A DNA stretch of 64,000 bases from Planococcaceae bacterium Storch 2/2-2. GTDB lineage: Bacteria; Bacillota; Bacilli; Bacillales_A; Planococcaceae. Positions 44,892-52,530 of the stretch are shown one piece after another. The DNA lies in assembly GCA_009740415.1 (NCBI GenBank), contig WOYE01000002.1, positions 62,001 through 126,000 of the forward strand, read 5' to 3'. The number at the start of each line of letters is the position of its first letter. The stretch's first letter is position 1. The notes under the pieces are model-generated. The model saw only the letters and a list, made by a program, of their open reading frames with translations. It was not told where the DNA came from and did not search any database. The position numbers and the translations under genes are program-made.

Positions 44892-45293
44892 TTGAATCAT
44901 TACGAACGAGCGCGCGCTGCGTATGAGCAAACGAAAAAAGAAACGATCTCTCCGATTCAAGTCGCTCTCCTCCTCGTTCGTCAAGTAGAACGTGGCATCG
45001 ATCAACTCGACCGAGCGCGTTTTATACAAGATGAGCGGCTCATCGATACGACGTTGCGCGATTTACAATTCGTCACGTTCGAATTGCTCGGACTCGTCGA
45101 CCCGTCGACAGAAGGTGGGTTACGTCTGTATCAACTGTACGCCGTTTGGAACCGCACGTTTGCACGGATGCGGATCGAACGAACGTTTGATGATGTTGCG
45201 GAGTTGCGCGAGCAAGTGGGCGACGTGAAAGCGTCTTGGGAAGACGCACTTCGCAAACAACGACACGAATGGTTACGCCGCGGTACGTTATGA
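44892..45293 (+). CDS. FliS-like flagellin export chaperone
   Basis: The 133-residue all-helical protein follows the FliS layout: a Y-rich N-terminal cap (NHYERARAAYEQTKKETISPIQVALLLVRQVERGIDQLDRA), then QDERLIDTTLRDLQFVTFELLGLVDPSTEGGLRLYQLYAVWNRTFARMRIERTFDDVAEL and a final DVKASWEDALRKQ, matching the N-x-x-x-I-x-x-L...YxYMxRRLxxAN...FRDAWKQA pattern. FliS binds the flagellin C-terminus and stops early polymerisation. It is divergent from the flagellin paralogue and lacks a neighbouring fliD, so it probably serves that flagellin. The start is TTG with AGGGGG upstream. Confidence 0.7.
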   Translation: MNHYERARAAYEQTKKETISPIQVALLLVRQVERGIDQLDRARFIQDERLIDTTLRDLQFVTFELLGLVDPSTEGGLRLYQLYAVWNRTFARMRIERTFDDVAELREQVGDVKASWEDALRKQRHEWLRRGTL

Positions 45294-45323
45294 ACGTCCT
45301 TCTCGTTAGAGAGGACGTTTTTT
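45292..45323 (+). terminator. Terminator of the fliS-like gene
   Basis: AACGTCCT and CTC pair with GAG and AGGACGTT around GTTA and are followed by T6. Confidence 0.92.
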
Positions 45324-45380
45324 TGATCCTATAACATATATTAGTGTTTGAAGAACTCGTTTTTCTGCGAGTATTTATGG

Positions 45381-45640
45381 TTCTATAATATATGTTGGGA
45401 TTTTCGTACAATTCCTTCGGATTTGCATGCAAGGCGTGAGGCAATCTCTTCAACTTCCCCTTTCTTAACAGAGAGGGGTGATTTTCAGAGCTCGTTTTCC
45501 TGCAGGCGTTCGCAAATCCTAGCGGAATTGTTCACACCAAAAGACGTATGTTCTTCCATTTGTTTGATCTACTTCGATGCTCGAGAAAAAAGTATAAAAG
45601 GATAGATGTGCGCCAAGAGTAAGTATTAAACAAAGAATCT
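45381..45640 (+). repeat. Dispersed terminator-associated repeat, copy 4 (most complete)
   Basis: The core at 45408-45531 is bounded by imperfect 20-bp inverted repeats: ACAATTCCTTCGGATTTGC on the left and GCAAATCCTAGCGGAATTGT on the right. Inside is a CCCCTTTC...AGAGGGG hairpin. The shared sequence continues to about 45640 (GACGTATG..., CGATGCTCGAGAAAA, AAGTATTAAACAAAGAATC) and leads into the ISL3 transposase remnant. A partial duplicate of the left end (CCTATAACATATATTAG) touches the fliS-like terminator. Confidence 0.85.
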
Positions 45641-45641
45641 A

Positions 45642-46290
45642 GTATTGGAAATCGTGTCATCACAAAAGAAGAGTTAGTTGAAGGGGGGCTACCAGATTCA
45701 TCTAGAATGGCTAGGACACCTTTTAGGTGTCAAAAATGGAATAAAACGGATTATAAAGTGCGCGATGATCGCCTTCAGAAAATCCGACATACGAAGCTAT
45801 TGGAACGACCTCTGGTCTTATTTTATCGAAGAATATGTTATTCTTGTTCGCGTGGTAAACATTTTTTAGAACCTGTTACCTTTGTTTATTCAAAGGTATT
45901 TAAAAAATATCATCAACTTATAAAAATTTGTGCGACATAAGAAGGAACCTTTACTCCGGTTGCTGGACAGTAGGGATGTTCGACACCGCCAGTGATGCGT
46001 CGCTTCAAAACATTAATTCCTAAGATAGAAGAATGTAGACAATTACCGCGACACGTTGCCATTGATGAGTATAAAGGTGACACAGATGCAGGGGAATTTT
46101 AGTTGCTTATTGCTCATGCTGAAATGAAAGAGCCGATTGATAGTTTACCTGACCGTCGAAAAGACAGGATTAAAGGTTATTTTCAAAAGTATGATTTGAA
46201 TGTCGAGATTTTTGGAATGAACATGAGTAGCTCCTTTAGAGACGCTACTTGGGAAGCGATTGAACGTCCTATGCTCATTGCTGATTGATA
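45642..46290 (+). pseudogene. ISL3-family transposase remnant
   Basis: Two pieces are readable. Part 1 (45642-45940) encodes GNRVITKEELVEGG, then RCQKWNKTDYKVRDDR...LVLFYRRICYSCSRGKHFLEPVTF, the N-terminal zinc-finger region of ISL3 (IS204/IS1001/IS1165) transposases. Part 2 (about 46026-46288) encodes LPRHVAIDEYKGDTDAGEF, a stop, then LLIAHAEMKEPIDSLPDRR...GYFQKY, the start of the DDE domain. The expected second catalytic Asp region reads GMNMSSSF, where the family has MDMNPSF. Frameshift, internal stop and missing C-terminal half show that it is dead. Confidence 0.82.
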
Positions 46291-46839
46291 ACAAGAGCGT
46301 CCTATCATAGTTGTGTTATGTCGATTCAAACTTGATATGGAAGGATATACATGAAGTGGCTACTGACGAGTATAAAAGAGATAGGTGCGCAGCAAAGTTG
46401 CATTTGAGTTTAGTTCTTGCTGAAACTATAATTTTCAATGCTATGGTCGTAAAGAGTGTACCTGATGAAAATATCATGTTCAACGTGGGAATTGAAGAAA
46501 TAATCGAACATTTAATATGATCTAATTCATTTTGATGCGAGTATCTAAGTTTAGAATTACAGATTTAAGAGATAAACAGTATTATCTATATAGAATTTGG
46601 CTTTAGAAATATTTTTGGAATAAAGAGGGTGGAAAATGAGCTATAGAGTATTGCTTTTTGTATTTTAAGCATTCGGAAAAGCATATCTTACGGGGTTTTG
46701 CATCTGCAGTGCTAATTTGAGGGAGCTCAACGCATTCCTTGGACTATCCCGTTGTTCCTGAGGAAATTGGTGATAGGTATTATGTCTCCTAATTTATGAA
46801 AGGATGATGTTTAATTAAAATTTATAGTTGAAGTGAAAT
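46291..46839. other. AT-rich decayed region
   Basis: About 550 bases with an AT-rich base composition unlike the flanking genes. An open stretch at 46311-46520 could encode 69 residues, including VATDEYKRDRCAAK, faintly like the transposase VAIDEYKGDTDAGK block, so it may be a second decayed copy. No ribosome site supports a gene. Confidence 0.4.
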
Positions 46840-46965
46840 TTAATATTTTACCCCGAGTAATCGAGGAGGACAGAGATCCGTAATGATTAGAACCGTCAGT
46901 GATAGTAAACTTACTACAAAGCCAAAATATGTTAAAAAATCACTAAAAGTAGTTAACATGGGCAT
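46840..46965 (-). CDS. Small hydrophobic peptide, type I toxin-like
   Basis: A 41-codon frame (or 39 from the second ATG) is preceded by AAGGAGGAG, the best ribosome site in this part of the window. The peptide starts MPMLTTFSDFLTYFGFVVSL, continues SLTVLIITDL and ends LLGVKY: one membrane helix with a short polar start, as in Bacillus holin-like or type I toxins. The end of the frame can form a CCTCGA/TCGGGG hairpin in the RNA. I see no confident antisense RNA promoter. The assignment rests on size, hydrophobicity and strong Shine-Dalgarno only. Confidence 0.5.
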   Translation of the reverse strand: MPMLTTFSDFLTYFGFVVSLLSLTVLIITDLCPPRLLGVKY

Positions 46966-46996
46966 CACTCCTCCTTGAATACTAGCCAATTGTGAC

Positions 46997-47050
46997 TGTC
47001 CCCGTTTGTTCCTTGGCGTTTCATTGCTTGCGCAAGTCCAGGGCGGGACA
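46997..47050. repeat. REP-like palindromic unit
   Basis: TGTCCC at 46997-47002 and GGGACA at 47045-47050 bound a 54-base unit with inner pairing CCTTGG/CCAGG and a CTTGCGCAAG palindrome. It is GC-rich inside an AT-rich segment and sits between the small peptide gene and the pentapeptide gene stop. It resembles REP units mobilised by Y1 transposases; no such transposase is in the window. Confidence 0.55.
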
Positions 47051-47056
47051 TATATA

Positions 47057-47782
47057 CTATAACACTTTCTTGAAGTATTTGGAAAAGAATTCGAAATAAC
47101 TATAGTATGTATACATGTTTTTGTTGGATTTGCTTGTATCATTTGAATAAAGCCTTTTAAAACCTTTTGTCAATTCGTGTTGACTGAATTTTTGCAAAAG
47201 CAAATAAATGATCCATAAATTTATTTTTTTACCTTTTGAATTTTTCGAAGTTAATACAAAATGTTTCGAAAACTTAGGTTTAGTTGTTAGTTGCATAATT
47301 GAAGTCACTAATGAAGGATTTAAAGTTATATTTGGATCGCCTTTCAGAATACGTATATTAGGGTCAATACTATTGATATTTTTTATATTCGAAATGTTAG
47401 TGTTTATAAAATATACATTTTTGAAGGTAGCATTTAAAAAATCAGCAGCTTTTAGGTTAGGAGCATAAAAGACGCAATTTTCAAAATGCGCATTCTTAAA
47501 ATTGCACTTTTTCAAATTAGTGTTTATAAAATCTACGCCAATAAATTTAGTGTTTCTAAAATTACAAGAGGTTATATTGGAAGCCGTATATTTAACATTT
47601 TTAAAGTGCGTTTTTATGAATTTTAAGTTATGTATATTGGTGCGATAATAATGACTGTCTCTTGGCCCTTTTAGCGGTCGAGGAGAGTTGGCTAAAGAGA
47701 AGGGAACGTGTATACCTTTTCTCATCTTTTTGATCCTTCTATTTTTCTGTTTGATTTTTCTTTTTGATTTGCTGCGACTCAT
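47057..47782 (-). CDS. Pentapeptide-repeat protein
   Basis: The 241-residue protein has a very basic N-terminus (residues 1-25, mostly K, R and S). About 16 degenerate A(D/N)LXX-type pentapeptide repeats follow (about 50-135; SNITSCNFRNTKFIGVDFINTNLKKCNFKNAHFENCVFYAPNLKAADFLNATFKNVYF), forming a right-handed beta helix, and then a basic, aromatic C-terminal part of unknown fold. Such proteins can mimic DNA or act as scaffolds. Codon use is AT-rich (AAA, AAT, TTT), unlike the neighbouring comF and flagellar genes, suggesting horizontal origin. AGGAGG precedes the ATG. Confidence 0.78.
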   Translation of the reverse strand: MSRSKSKRKIKQKNRRIKKMRKGIHVPFSLANSPRPLKGPRDSHYYRTNIHNLKFIKTHFKNVKYTASNITSCNFRNTKFIGVDFINTNLKKCNFKNAHFENCVFYAPNLKAADFLNATFKNVYFINTNISNIKNINSIDPNIRILKGDPNITLNPSLVTSIMQLTTKPKFSKHFVLTSKNSKGKKINLWIIYLLLQKFSQHELTKGFKRLYSNDTSKSNKNMYTYYSYFEFFSKYFKKVL

Positions 47783-48233
47783 GTTTGGCCTCCTAAATAG
47801 AGTGTTTTATACTAAAACTATAAAGTTAAAGAGTATTGCATATTCTAAGAGAGTTTGATTATTTTGTTGAAAAAAATTAGCTAAAGTGGTAATTGTAAGC
47901 ATGGCATAAAAACCATGGATCTTTTAGTTTAGATAGTTATTAGTGCGTTGTTTTAATTTGTAAAACATCCTTTCATATTTTAGTACTTGAAAGATTATAA
48001 ACAAATTATAACATTTAATTGACGGAAAATTCAGCGTATTTTAAACCAGTAGATTTTATTTCATCAGTAACTGTAGGAATCATTTGACCGTTGTCTGAAA
48101 GTAGAGTTTTTCTCGTTTATTAGAGAGAAAATGTCATTATCATAAAATCGATTCATTGAGTAGTGACAAATGTCATTTTTTCATTTTCTTTTCGATCAAA
48201 CTTCTGTAAAATGAAACGTAGGAGTTGATCAAC
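47783..48233. other. AT-rich intergenic region before degV
   Basis: About 450 bases without a supported gene. Near the right end TGACA-AA-TGTCA (48164-48175) is a perfect 12-bp dyad, and AATGTCATT occurs twice about 40 bases apart. These lie about 60-100 bases before the degV start and may belong to its promoter region. Confidence 0.4.
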
Positions 48234-49082
48234 ATGAAAATAGCAGTAGTGACAGATAGTACGGCATATTTGCCGCGCGATCTTAGGACGTCACTCGGGA
48301 TCCATATGATTCCGTTAGCGGTGACGATCGATGAACAAGTTTACGAAGAAGAAGTCGATTTATGCATGAACGACTTTTACGATAAAGTACGAGGCGACGG
48401 TGCGCTTCCAAAAACGAGTCAACCACCGATCGGCACGTTCGTCTCTCTTTTCGAATCACTGCGCGATGAAGGATATACCGATATCATTTCGATCCATTTA
48501 TCGAGCGGCATTAGCGGCACGTACAACGGTGCCGTACAAGCGGGCGACATGGTAGAAGGCGTCAACGTTCACGCGTTCGATTCGGAAATTTCGTGCTACG
48601 TGCAAGGATTTTTCGCCATTCGTGCAGCGGAACGTGCGAACGAAGGAGTGGACGTCGAGACGATTCTCGATGAATTGGAACAGATGCGTCCCTCACTTCA
48701 TGCGTACTTCATGGTCGATGACTTATCGCACTTGCAACGAGGGGGCCGTTTATCGGGTGCGCAAGCGTTCGTCGGTAGCTTACTCCGCGTGAAACCGATC
48801 CTTCATTTTGAAAATAAAGTGATCGTTCCGTACGAAAAAATTCGGACGCGGAAAAAGGCGATGAAACGGATTGCGGATTTACTCGGTGAAGCGGCGGAAG
48901 ACGGTCCACTCGACGCGGTCATCATTCACGGCAATCGCGAAGAAGAAGCGATCGAATGGAAAGAAGAGTTAGAAGCACGCTACCCAGACGTTCATTTCGC
49001 CATGAGTTATTTCGGTGCGGTCATCGGTACGCATCTCGGTGAAGGTGCGATGGGACTCGGTTGGGTGAAACGGAAACGATAA
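48234..49082 (+). CDS. degV: DegV family fatty-acid-binding protein
   Basis: The 282-residue protein has the DegV fold: VVTDSTAYLPRDL at the N-terminus, PKTSQPPIGTF, IHLSSGISGTYNGA and DLSHLQRGGRLSGAQAFVGSLLRVKPIL. Members bind a fatty acid in the cleft, and some (FakB) hand it to a fatty-acid kinase. In Bacillus degV (yviA) lies between degU and comFA; here it is still next to comFA but about 19 kb from degU. The ATG at 48234 is chosen with GTAGGAG upstream. Confidence 0.93.
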   Translation: MKIAVVTDSTAYLPRDLRTSLGIHMIPLAVTIDEQVYEEEVDLCMNDFYDKVRGDGALPKTSQPPIGTFVSLFESLRDEGYTDIISIHLSSGISGTYNGAVQAGDMVEGVNVHAFDSEISCYVQGFFAIRAAERANEGVDVETILDELEQMRPSLHAYFMVDDLSHLQRGGRLSGAQAFVGSLLRVKPILHFENKVIVPYEKIRTRKKAMKRIADLLGEAAEDGPLDAVIIHGNREEEAIEWKEELEARYPDVHFAMSYFGAVIGTHLGEGAMGLGWVKRKR

Positions 49083-49092
49083 CATCGTTAGG

Positions 49093-49123
49093 AAGCTCAC
49101 GCTCTAGTAGCGGGGCTTTTTTT
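49093..49123 (+). terminator. Terminator after degV
   Basis: AAGCTC...CGCT pairs with AGCG...GGGCTT and is followed by T7. It separates degV from comFA, which starts 40 bases later. Confidence 0.75.
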
Positions 49124-49162
49124 CGTCGTCTTTTTTCGGTAGGAGCGAAGGAGCGAAAGAAG

Positions 49163-50524
49163 ATGAAAGAACACGAACAGATGACGATTGAACGATGGTG
49201 CAACGGACGATTGCTTGATGAAACGTCGCTTCCTTATTCAAAAGAAGCGATCGATGAAGCGGTCGAGGCGGGCCGGCTCATTCGACGTCCTGGCGTCGTG
49301 AAACAGGGGCGGTCGTTTCGTTGCATGCGTTGTCAAAATGAAGACCCGATGTATTTTTATACGCATATTCGTTCAGAAGGAGAGGAGATGACGTATTGTA
49401 TGCACTGTTTAACGTTCGGTCGTTCGTCGACGGACGGTCGCTTCGTTCACGCGCCGCGTCTTCCGATCGAACGACGAGACGTTCGACTCGCATGGGACGG
49501 GACGTATACGACACTCCAACGACGCGCAGCGGACGAATGGATCGAAAGTATCGAAGCGGGGCGCGGGCACTTATTGTATGCGGTGACTGGGGCGGGGAAG
49601 ACGGAAGTGATGTTTCGCGCAGTCGAGGCGACGGTGCAACGAGGCGGTCGCGTCGCCGTCGTGTCACCACGTGTCGACGTCGTTCGCGAATTGCTTCCTC
49701 GTTTTGAACGAGCGTTTCCGACGGCGCGTCTCATCGCTTTGTACGGCGGGGTGAAACCTGTTCCGTTCGCGCACGACATCGTTTTAGCGACGACGCATCA
49801 GCTCTATCGTTTTTATGAAGCGTTCGATGCGGTGTTCATCGACGAAGTGGACGCTTTTCCGTACACGGCGGATGAAACGTTGCATCGGGCGGTCGAGCGT
49901 TCGCTCGTACCGAGTGGCGTCGTCCATGCGGTGACAGCGACCCCGTCGCGTGCGCTTCGCCGGACGTACGAAAAAGAAGGAGCGCTTTCGATCATTCCGA
50001 AACGGTTCCACGGGTATCCGCTCGTCGAACCGACGTACGATGCGCTGTTCGGTTACGAGCGAGCGTTACGAAAAGGACGCGTGCCACGCAAAGTCGAGCG
50101 GTGGATGAGGCGTTGCATGGAGCGACGCGTGCCGTATTTACTCTTTTTCCCTTCGATCGACGTCATGGAGCAGACGGAAGCGCTATTTCGAACGATCGAT
50201 CCTCGCGTCCGGGCGGTGCACTCGGAACATCCAAAGCGGGCGGAGCGGGTCCGAGCGCTTCGGGATGGAAAGTTGTCTGGTCTGCTCACGTCGACGATTT
50301 TAGAACGGGGCGTGACGATTTCGAGCGTTCAAGTGGCGGTGCTCGGGGCGGAACAACCGATCTTCACGTCAGAAGCGCTCGTCCAAATCGGAGGGCGTGT
50401 CGGGCGCAGTGCGGACGATCCGACCGGAGATTTCCGTCTCTTCCATCACGGCATTACGCGCGCGATGGACGAAGCCCGTCGAGCGATTCGTTCGTTGAAT
50501 AAAAGAGGGAGGGACGTCGAATGA
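49163..50524 (+). CDS. comFA: Competence helicase ComFA
   Basis: ComFA is a DEAD-type ATPase that helps bring single-stranded DNA through the membrane during transformation. The 453-residue protein has an N-terminal four-cysteine zinc finger (FRCMRCQNED...TYCMHC, about 52-82), Walker A in AVTGAGKTEV, a DEVD box in FIDEVDAFPY and late helicase motifs VTATPSR and QIGGRVGRS. The ATG at 49163 has AAGGAG at good spacing; a longer in-frame extension overlaps degV and its terminator. Its stop overlaps the comFC start (ATGA). Confidence 0.95.
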   Translation: MKEHEQMTIERWCNGRLLDETSLPYSKEAIDEAVEAGRLIRRPGVVKQGRSFRCMRCQNEDPMYFYTHIRSEGEEMTYCMHCLTFGRSSTDGRFVHAPRLPIERRDVRLAWDGTYTTLQRRAADEWIESIEAGRGHLLYAVTGAGKTEVMFRAVEATVQRGGRVAVVSPRVDVVRELLPRFERAFPTARLIALYGGVKPVPFAHDIVLATTHQLYRFYEAFDAVFIDEVDAFPYTADETLHRAVERSLVPSGVVHAVTATPSRALRRTYEKEGALSIIPKRFHGYPLVEPTYDALFGYERALRKGRVPRKVERWMRRCMERRVPYLLFFPSIDVMEQTEALFRTIDPRVRAVHSEHPKRAERVRALRDGKLSGLLTSTILERGVTISSVQVAVLGAEQPIFTSEALVQIGGRVGRSADDPTGDFRLFHHGITRAMDEARRAIRSLNKRGRDVE

Positions 50525-51159
50525 TTTGTTACCTCTGTTTGAAAAAACGCGAGACGTCGTTATCTTGGCGCCGTCTCTTCCGACTACGAGAAGACGTTTT
50601 ATGCGACGAATGTCGCCAGTCGCTCGTCCCGTATGATGGAAAATTAACGCTTTCTCCACTACGAGATGTCATTATTTGTTATGAGTATGATGAATCGATG
50701 AGCCATTTATTGTATACTTATAAGAAAATAGGACATGTAGCTCTCGCGGAAGCGTTCATTTCTGATTTTAAGCGGCTCGCTCCTCTCGTTCGGACGCACG
50801 ACATCGTCCCTATTCCTGCGCATTCGACCGATGTCGAAAGAAGGAAGTTTGCGCACGTGGACGAACTGTTGCGCGCCGCCGGGATTCCGTATCGCCATTT
50901 GTTGCGGAAGCGGCATTCGATCCAATTGAGTGCGATGGAGCGGCACGAACGTTTGAAACAACGCCACTTGTTCGAGTCGATTTCGTCAGAGCGACTCACA
51001 CGTCCTATTGTGCTCGTCGATGATGTCGTGACGACAGGAACGACGCTTCGACAAGCAGCTGCTTTATTATACGAACGGGGAGCTCCGGACGTGCGTGCTT
51101 TCGTTTTAAGCCGTCCGATTCATAACCGAAGGGGGAACAGAGCGAATGGCAGAAATTAG
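50521..51159 (+). CDS. comFC: ComFC phosphoribosyltransferase-like competence protein
   Basis: The 212-residue protein has an N-terminal zinc finger (MICYLCLKKR...LCDECRQSL) and a phosphoribosyltransferase fold ending in VLVDDVVTTGTTLRQAA, the PRPP-binding motif. ComFC is needed for efficient DNA uptake and may bind single-stranded DNA with ComFA; its enzymatic role is not clear. It overlaps comFA by 4 bases and yvyF by 14. In Bacillus comFB lies between comFA and comFC, but here that gene is missing from this position. Confidence 0.94.
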   Translation: MICYLCLKKRETSLSWRRLFRLREDVLCDECRQSLVPYDGKLTLSPLRDVIICYEYDESMSHLLYTYKKIGHVALAEAFISDFKRLAPLVRTHDIVPIPAHSTDVERRKFAHVDELLRAAGIPYRHLLRKRHSIQLSAMERHERLKQRHLFESISSERLTRPIVLVDDVVTTGTTLRQAAALLYERGAPDVRAFVLSRPIHNRRGNRANGRN

Positions 51160-51556
51160 AGATTGCCCTCGTTGTGGTGCGTTTTTCAACTACAACGGGT
51201 TACGGGAAGTGTGCGCAGCGTGCGCGCAAAAAGAAGAAACATTGTACGAAGACGTATACCGTTTTTTACGCCGTCGTGAAAACCGTGCAGCGACGGTCGA
51301 ACAAATTTCAGAACAGACCGGTGTGACGAAAGATATGTTGTACGATTGGGTACGGAGAGGCCGGTTGCAACCGGCACTTTTCCCGAATTTAGGATACCCG
51401 TGCGATCGGTGCGGCGCGATTACGCAAAGTGGGAAATTGTGTGAAAATTGCACAGAAGAAATCGAGCGCGACTTGAATCGAATGGAAGCGGCGGAAGAAT
51501 TGCGTCAATCGTTGAATGACGATGAGCGTGCGACGTACCACCGTCGGAGAGATTGA
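51146..51556 (+). CDS. yvyF: Flagellar operon protein YvyF
   Basis: The 136-residue protein has two zinc fingers: CPRCG...CAAC at the N-terminus and CDRCG...CENC near residue 90. Between them is a MerR-like helix-turn-helix (EQISEQTGVTKDMLYDWVRRGRL). This is the YvyF family found just before flgM in Bacillus. Its role is not settled. It overlaps the end of comFC by 14 bases, so it is part of the comF transcript and links competence and flagellar operons. Confidence 0.9.
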   Translation: MAEIRDCPRCGAFFNYNGLREVCAACAQKEETLYEDVYRFLRRRENRAATVEQISEQTGVTKDMLYDWVRRGRLQPALFPNLGYPCDRCGAITQSGKLCENCTEEIERDLNRMEAAEELRQSLNDDERATYHRRRD

Positions 51557-51615
51557 ACGAAAAGAGAAACGATTCTCCTTTTTCATTTCTTTTAAAAATA
51601 GTCGCTGCAAACAGT

Positions 51616-51641
51616 GGAAATGTAAGTAGTTTGACCGATAC
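51616..51641 (+). promoter_or_regulatory. SigD-type promoter for flgM
   Basis: GGAAA followed by 13-14 bases and ACCGATAC resembles the SigD promoters of the hag genes. It lies about 95 bases before the flgM ATG, where a SigD promoter is known in Bacillus. Confidence 0.6.
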
Positions 51642-51734
51642 ATATTAATAGAGTCATTCAAACCGTAAGAATGATAGGTATTTATAAATGATTGTACAAG
51701 TTCATTGCAAGATGGCGTGAAAGGAGAGAGTGCG

Positions 51735-51995
51735 ATGAAAATTCAACGCGTCCATATGTATGGGGTTAATCCGTACCGTGTTCAAGAACGACAACAAGCC
51801 GAAGTTCATTCGAACCGATCGTTCCAAGACCGCCTTGAAATCTCTCGTCGTGCGCAACAAATGTCAGGAAAATCGTCATTTGAAGCGGTCCGACAAGAAA
51901 AAGTAAAGCAGCTCAAACAGCAAGTAGAAGAAGGTACGTATGAAGTGAACTCACGGGAGTTAGCGACTAATTTAATCCGTCATTTCCGCCTATAA
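51735..51995 (+). CDS. flgM: Anti-sigma-D factor FlgM
   Basis: The 86-residue protein has a disordered N-terminal half and the SigD-binding C-terminal half (RQEKVKQLKQQVEEGTYEVNSRELATNLIRH), the FlgM signature. It holds SigD inactive until the hook is complete and FlgM is removed. AAAGGAGAGAG precedes the ATG at 51735. It leads a flgM-flgN-flgK-flgL operon. SigD targets in this window include both hag genes and the divergent flagellin. Confidence 0.93.
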   Translation: MKIQRVHMYGVNPYRVQERQQAEVHSNRSFQDRLEISRRAQQMSGKSSFEAVRQEKVKQLKQQVEEGTYEVNSRELATNLIRHFRL

Positions 51996-52013
51996 TAAAA
52001 GGAGGAGTTAGCC

Positions 52014-52517
52014 TTGACGACGAAGTCAATCGTATCGATCTTGAATAAATTGCGTGCGTTGCACGAGAGCTTATATACGGTCTCGATGAAAAAGACAGAC
52101 ATTTTAAAAAGCGGAACGGTAACCGAACTCGATGAACTGTTGAAAGAAGAGCAGTCTCATTTAGCGGCGATCGTCCGACTTGACGAACAACGTGAGCAAC
52201 TCGTTACGGCGTATGTCGAACGAGCGACGAACGAACGTCGATCGGGCCGCGTGACGATGACTGATCTCATCGACGTAGCACCGGAGGAAGAACAACAAGC
52301 ATTAGTCGAGGCGAGGGAGCGCCTCGTTGAAACGATTGAACGTCTCCAAGTTCAAAACGAACTGAATCAACAATTGACGTTTCAATCGCTTCAATTCGTC
52401 AACTTGTCGCTCGGCATGGTCCGACCGCAAGAACAGACGACGATGAACTATTCGAAAGATGAAGTTCAAGGAATTCGACAGTCGAAAGGACTCGGCTCAT
52501 TCGATTCACAAGCTTAA
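52014..52517 (+). CDS. flgN: FlgN-like export chaperone
   Basis: The 167-residue protein is almost all helix and coiled coil, the layout of FlgN (YvyG), which escorts the hook-filament junction proteins FlgK and FlgL to the export gate. The start is TTG, with AAGGAGGAG upstream. It lies 18 bases after flgM and 13 bases before flgK. Sequence identity within this family is low, so position is a large part of the evidence. Confidence 0.85.
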   Translation: MTTKSIVSILNKLRALHESLYTVSMKKTDILKSGTVTELDELLKEEQSHLAAIVRLDEQREQLVTAYVERATNERRSGRVTMTDLIDVAPEEEQQALVEARERLVETIERLQVQNELNQQLTFQSLQFVNLSLGMVRPQEQTTMNYSKDEVQGIRQSKGLGSFDSQA

Positions 52518-52530
52518 GGAGGAGATACAG

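Noticed and set aside
46311-46520. 69-residue open frame in the decayed region
   Set aside because: No ribosome site; part of it faintly echoes the ISL3 DDE block, so it is more likely a decayed second transposase piece than a gene.
49061-49162. Longer comFA beginning inside degV
   Set aside because: The extension reads through the degV terminator and is serine/arginine-rich without conservation; AAGGAG fits the ATG at 49163.
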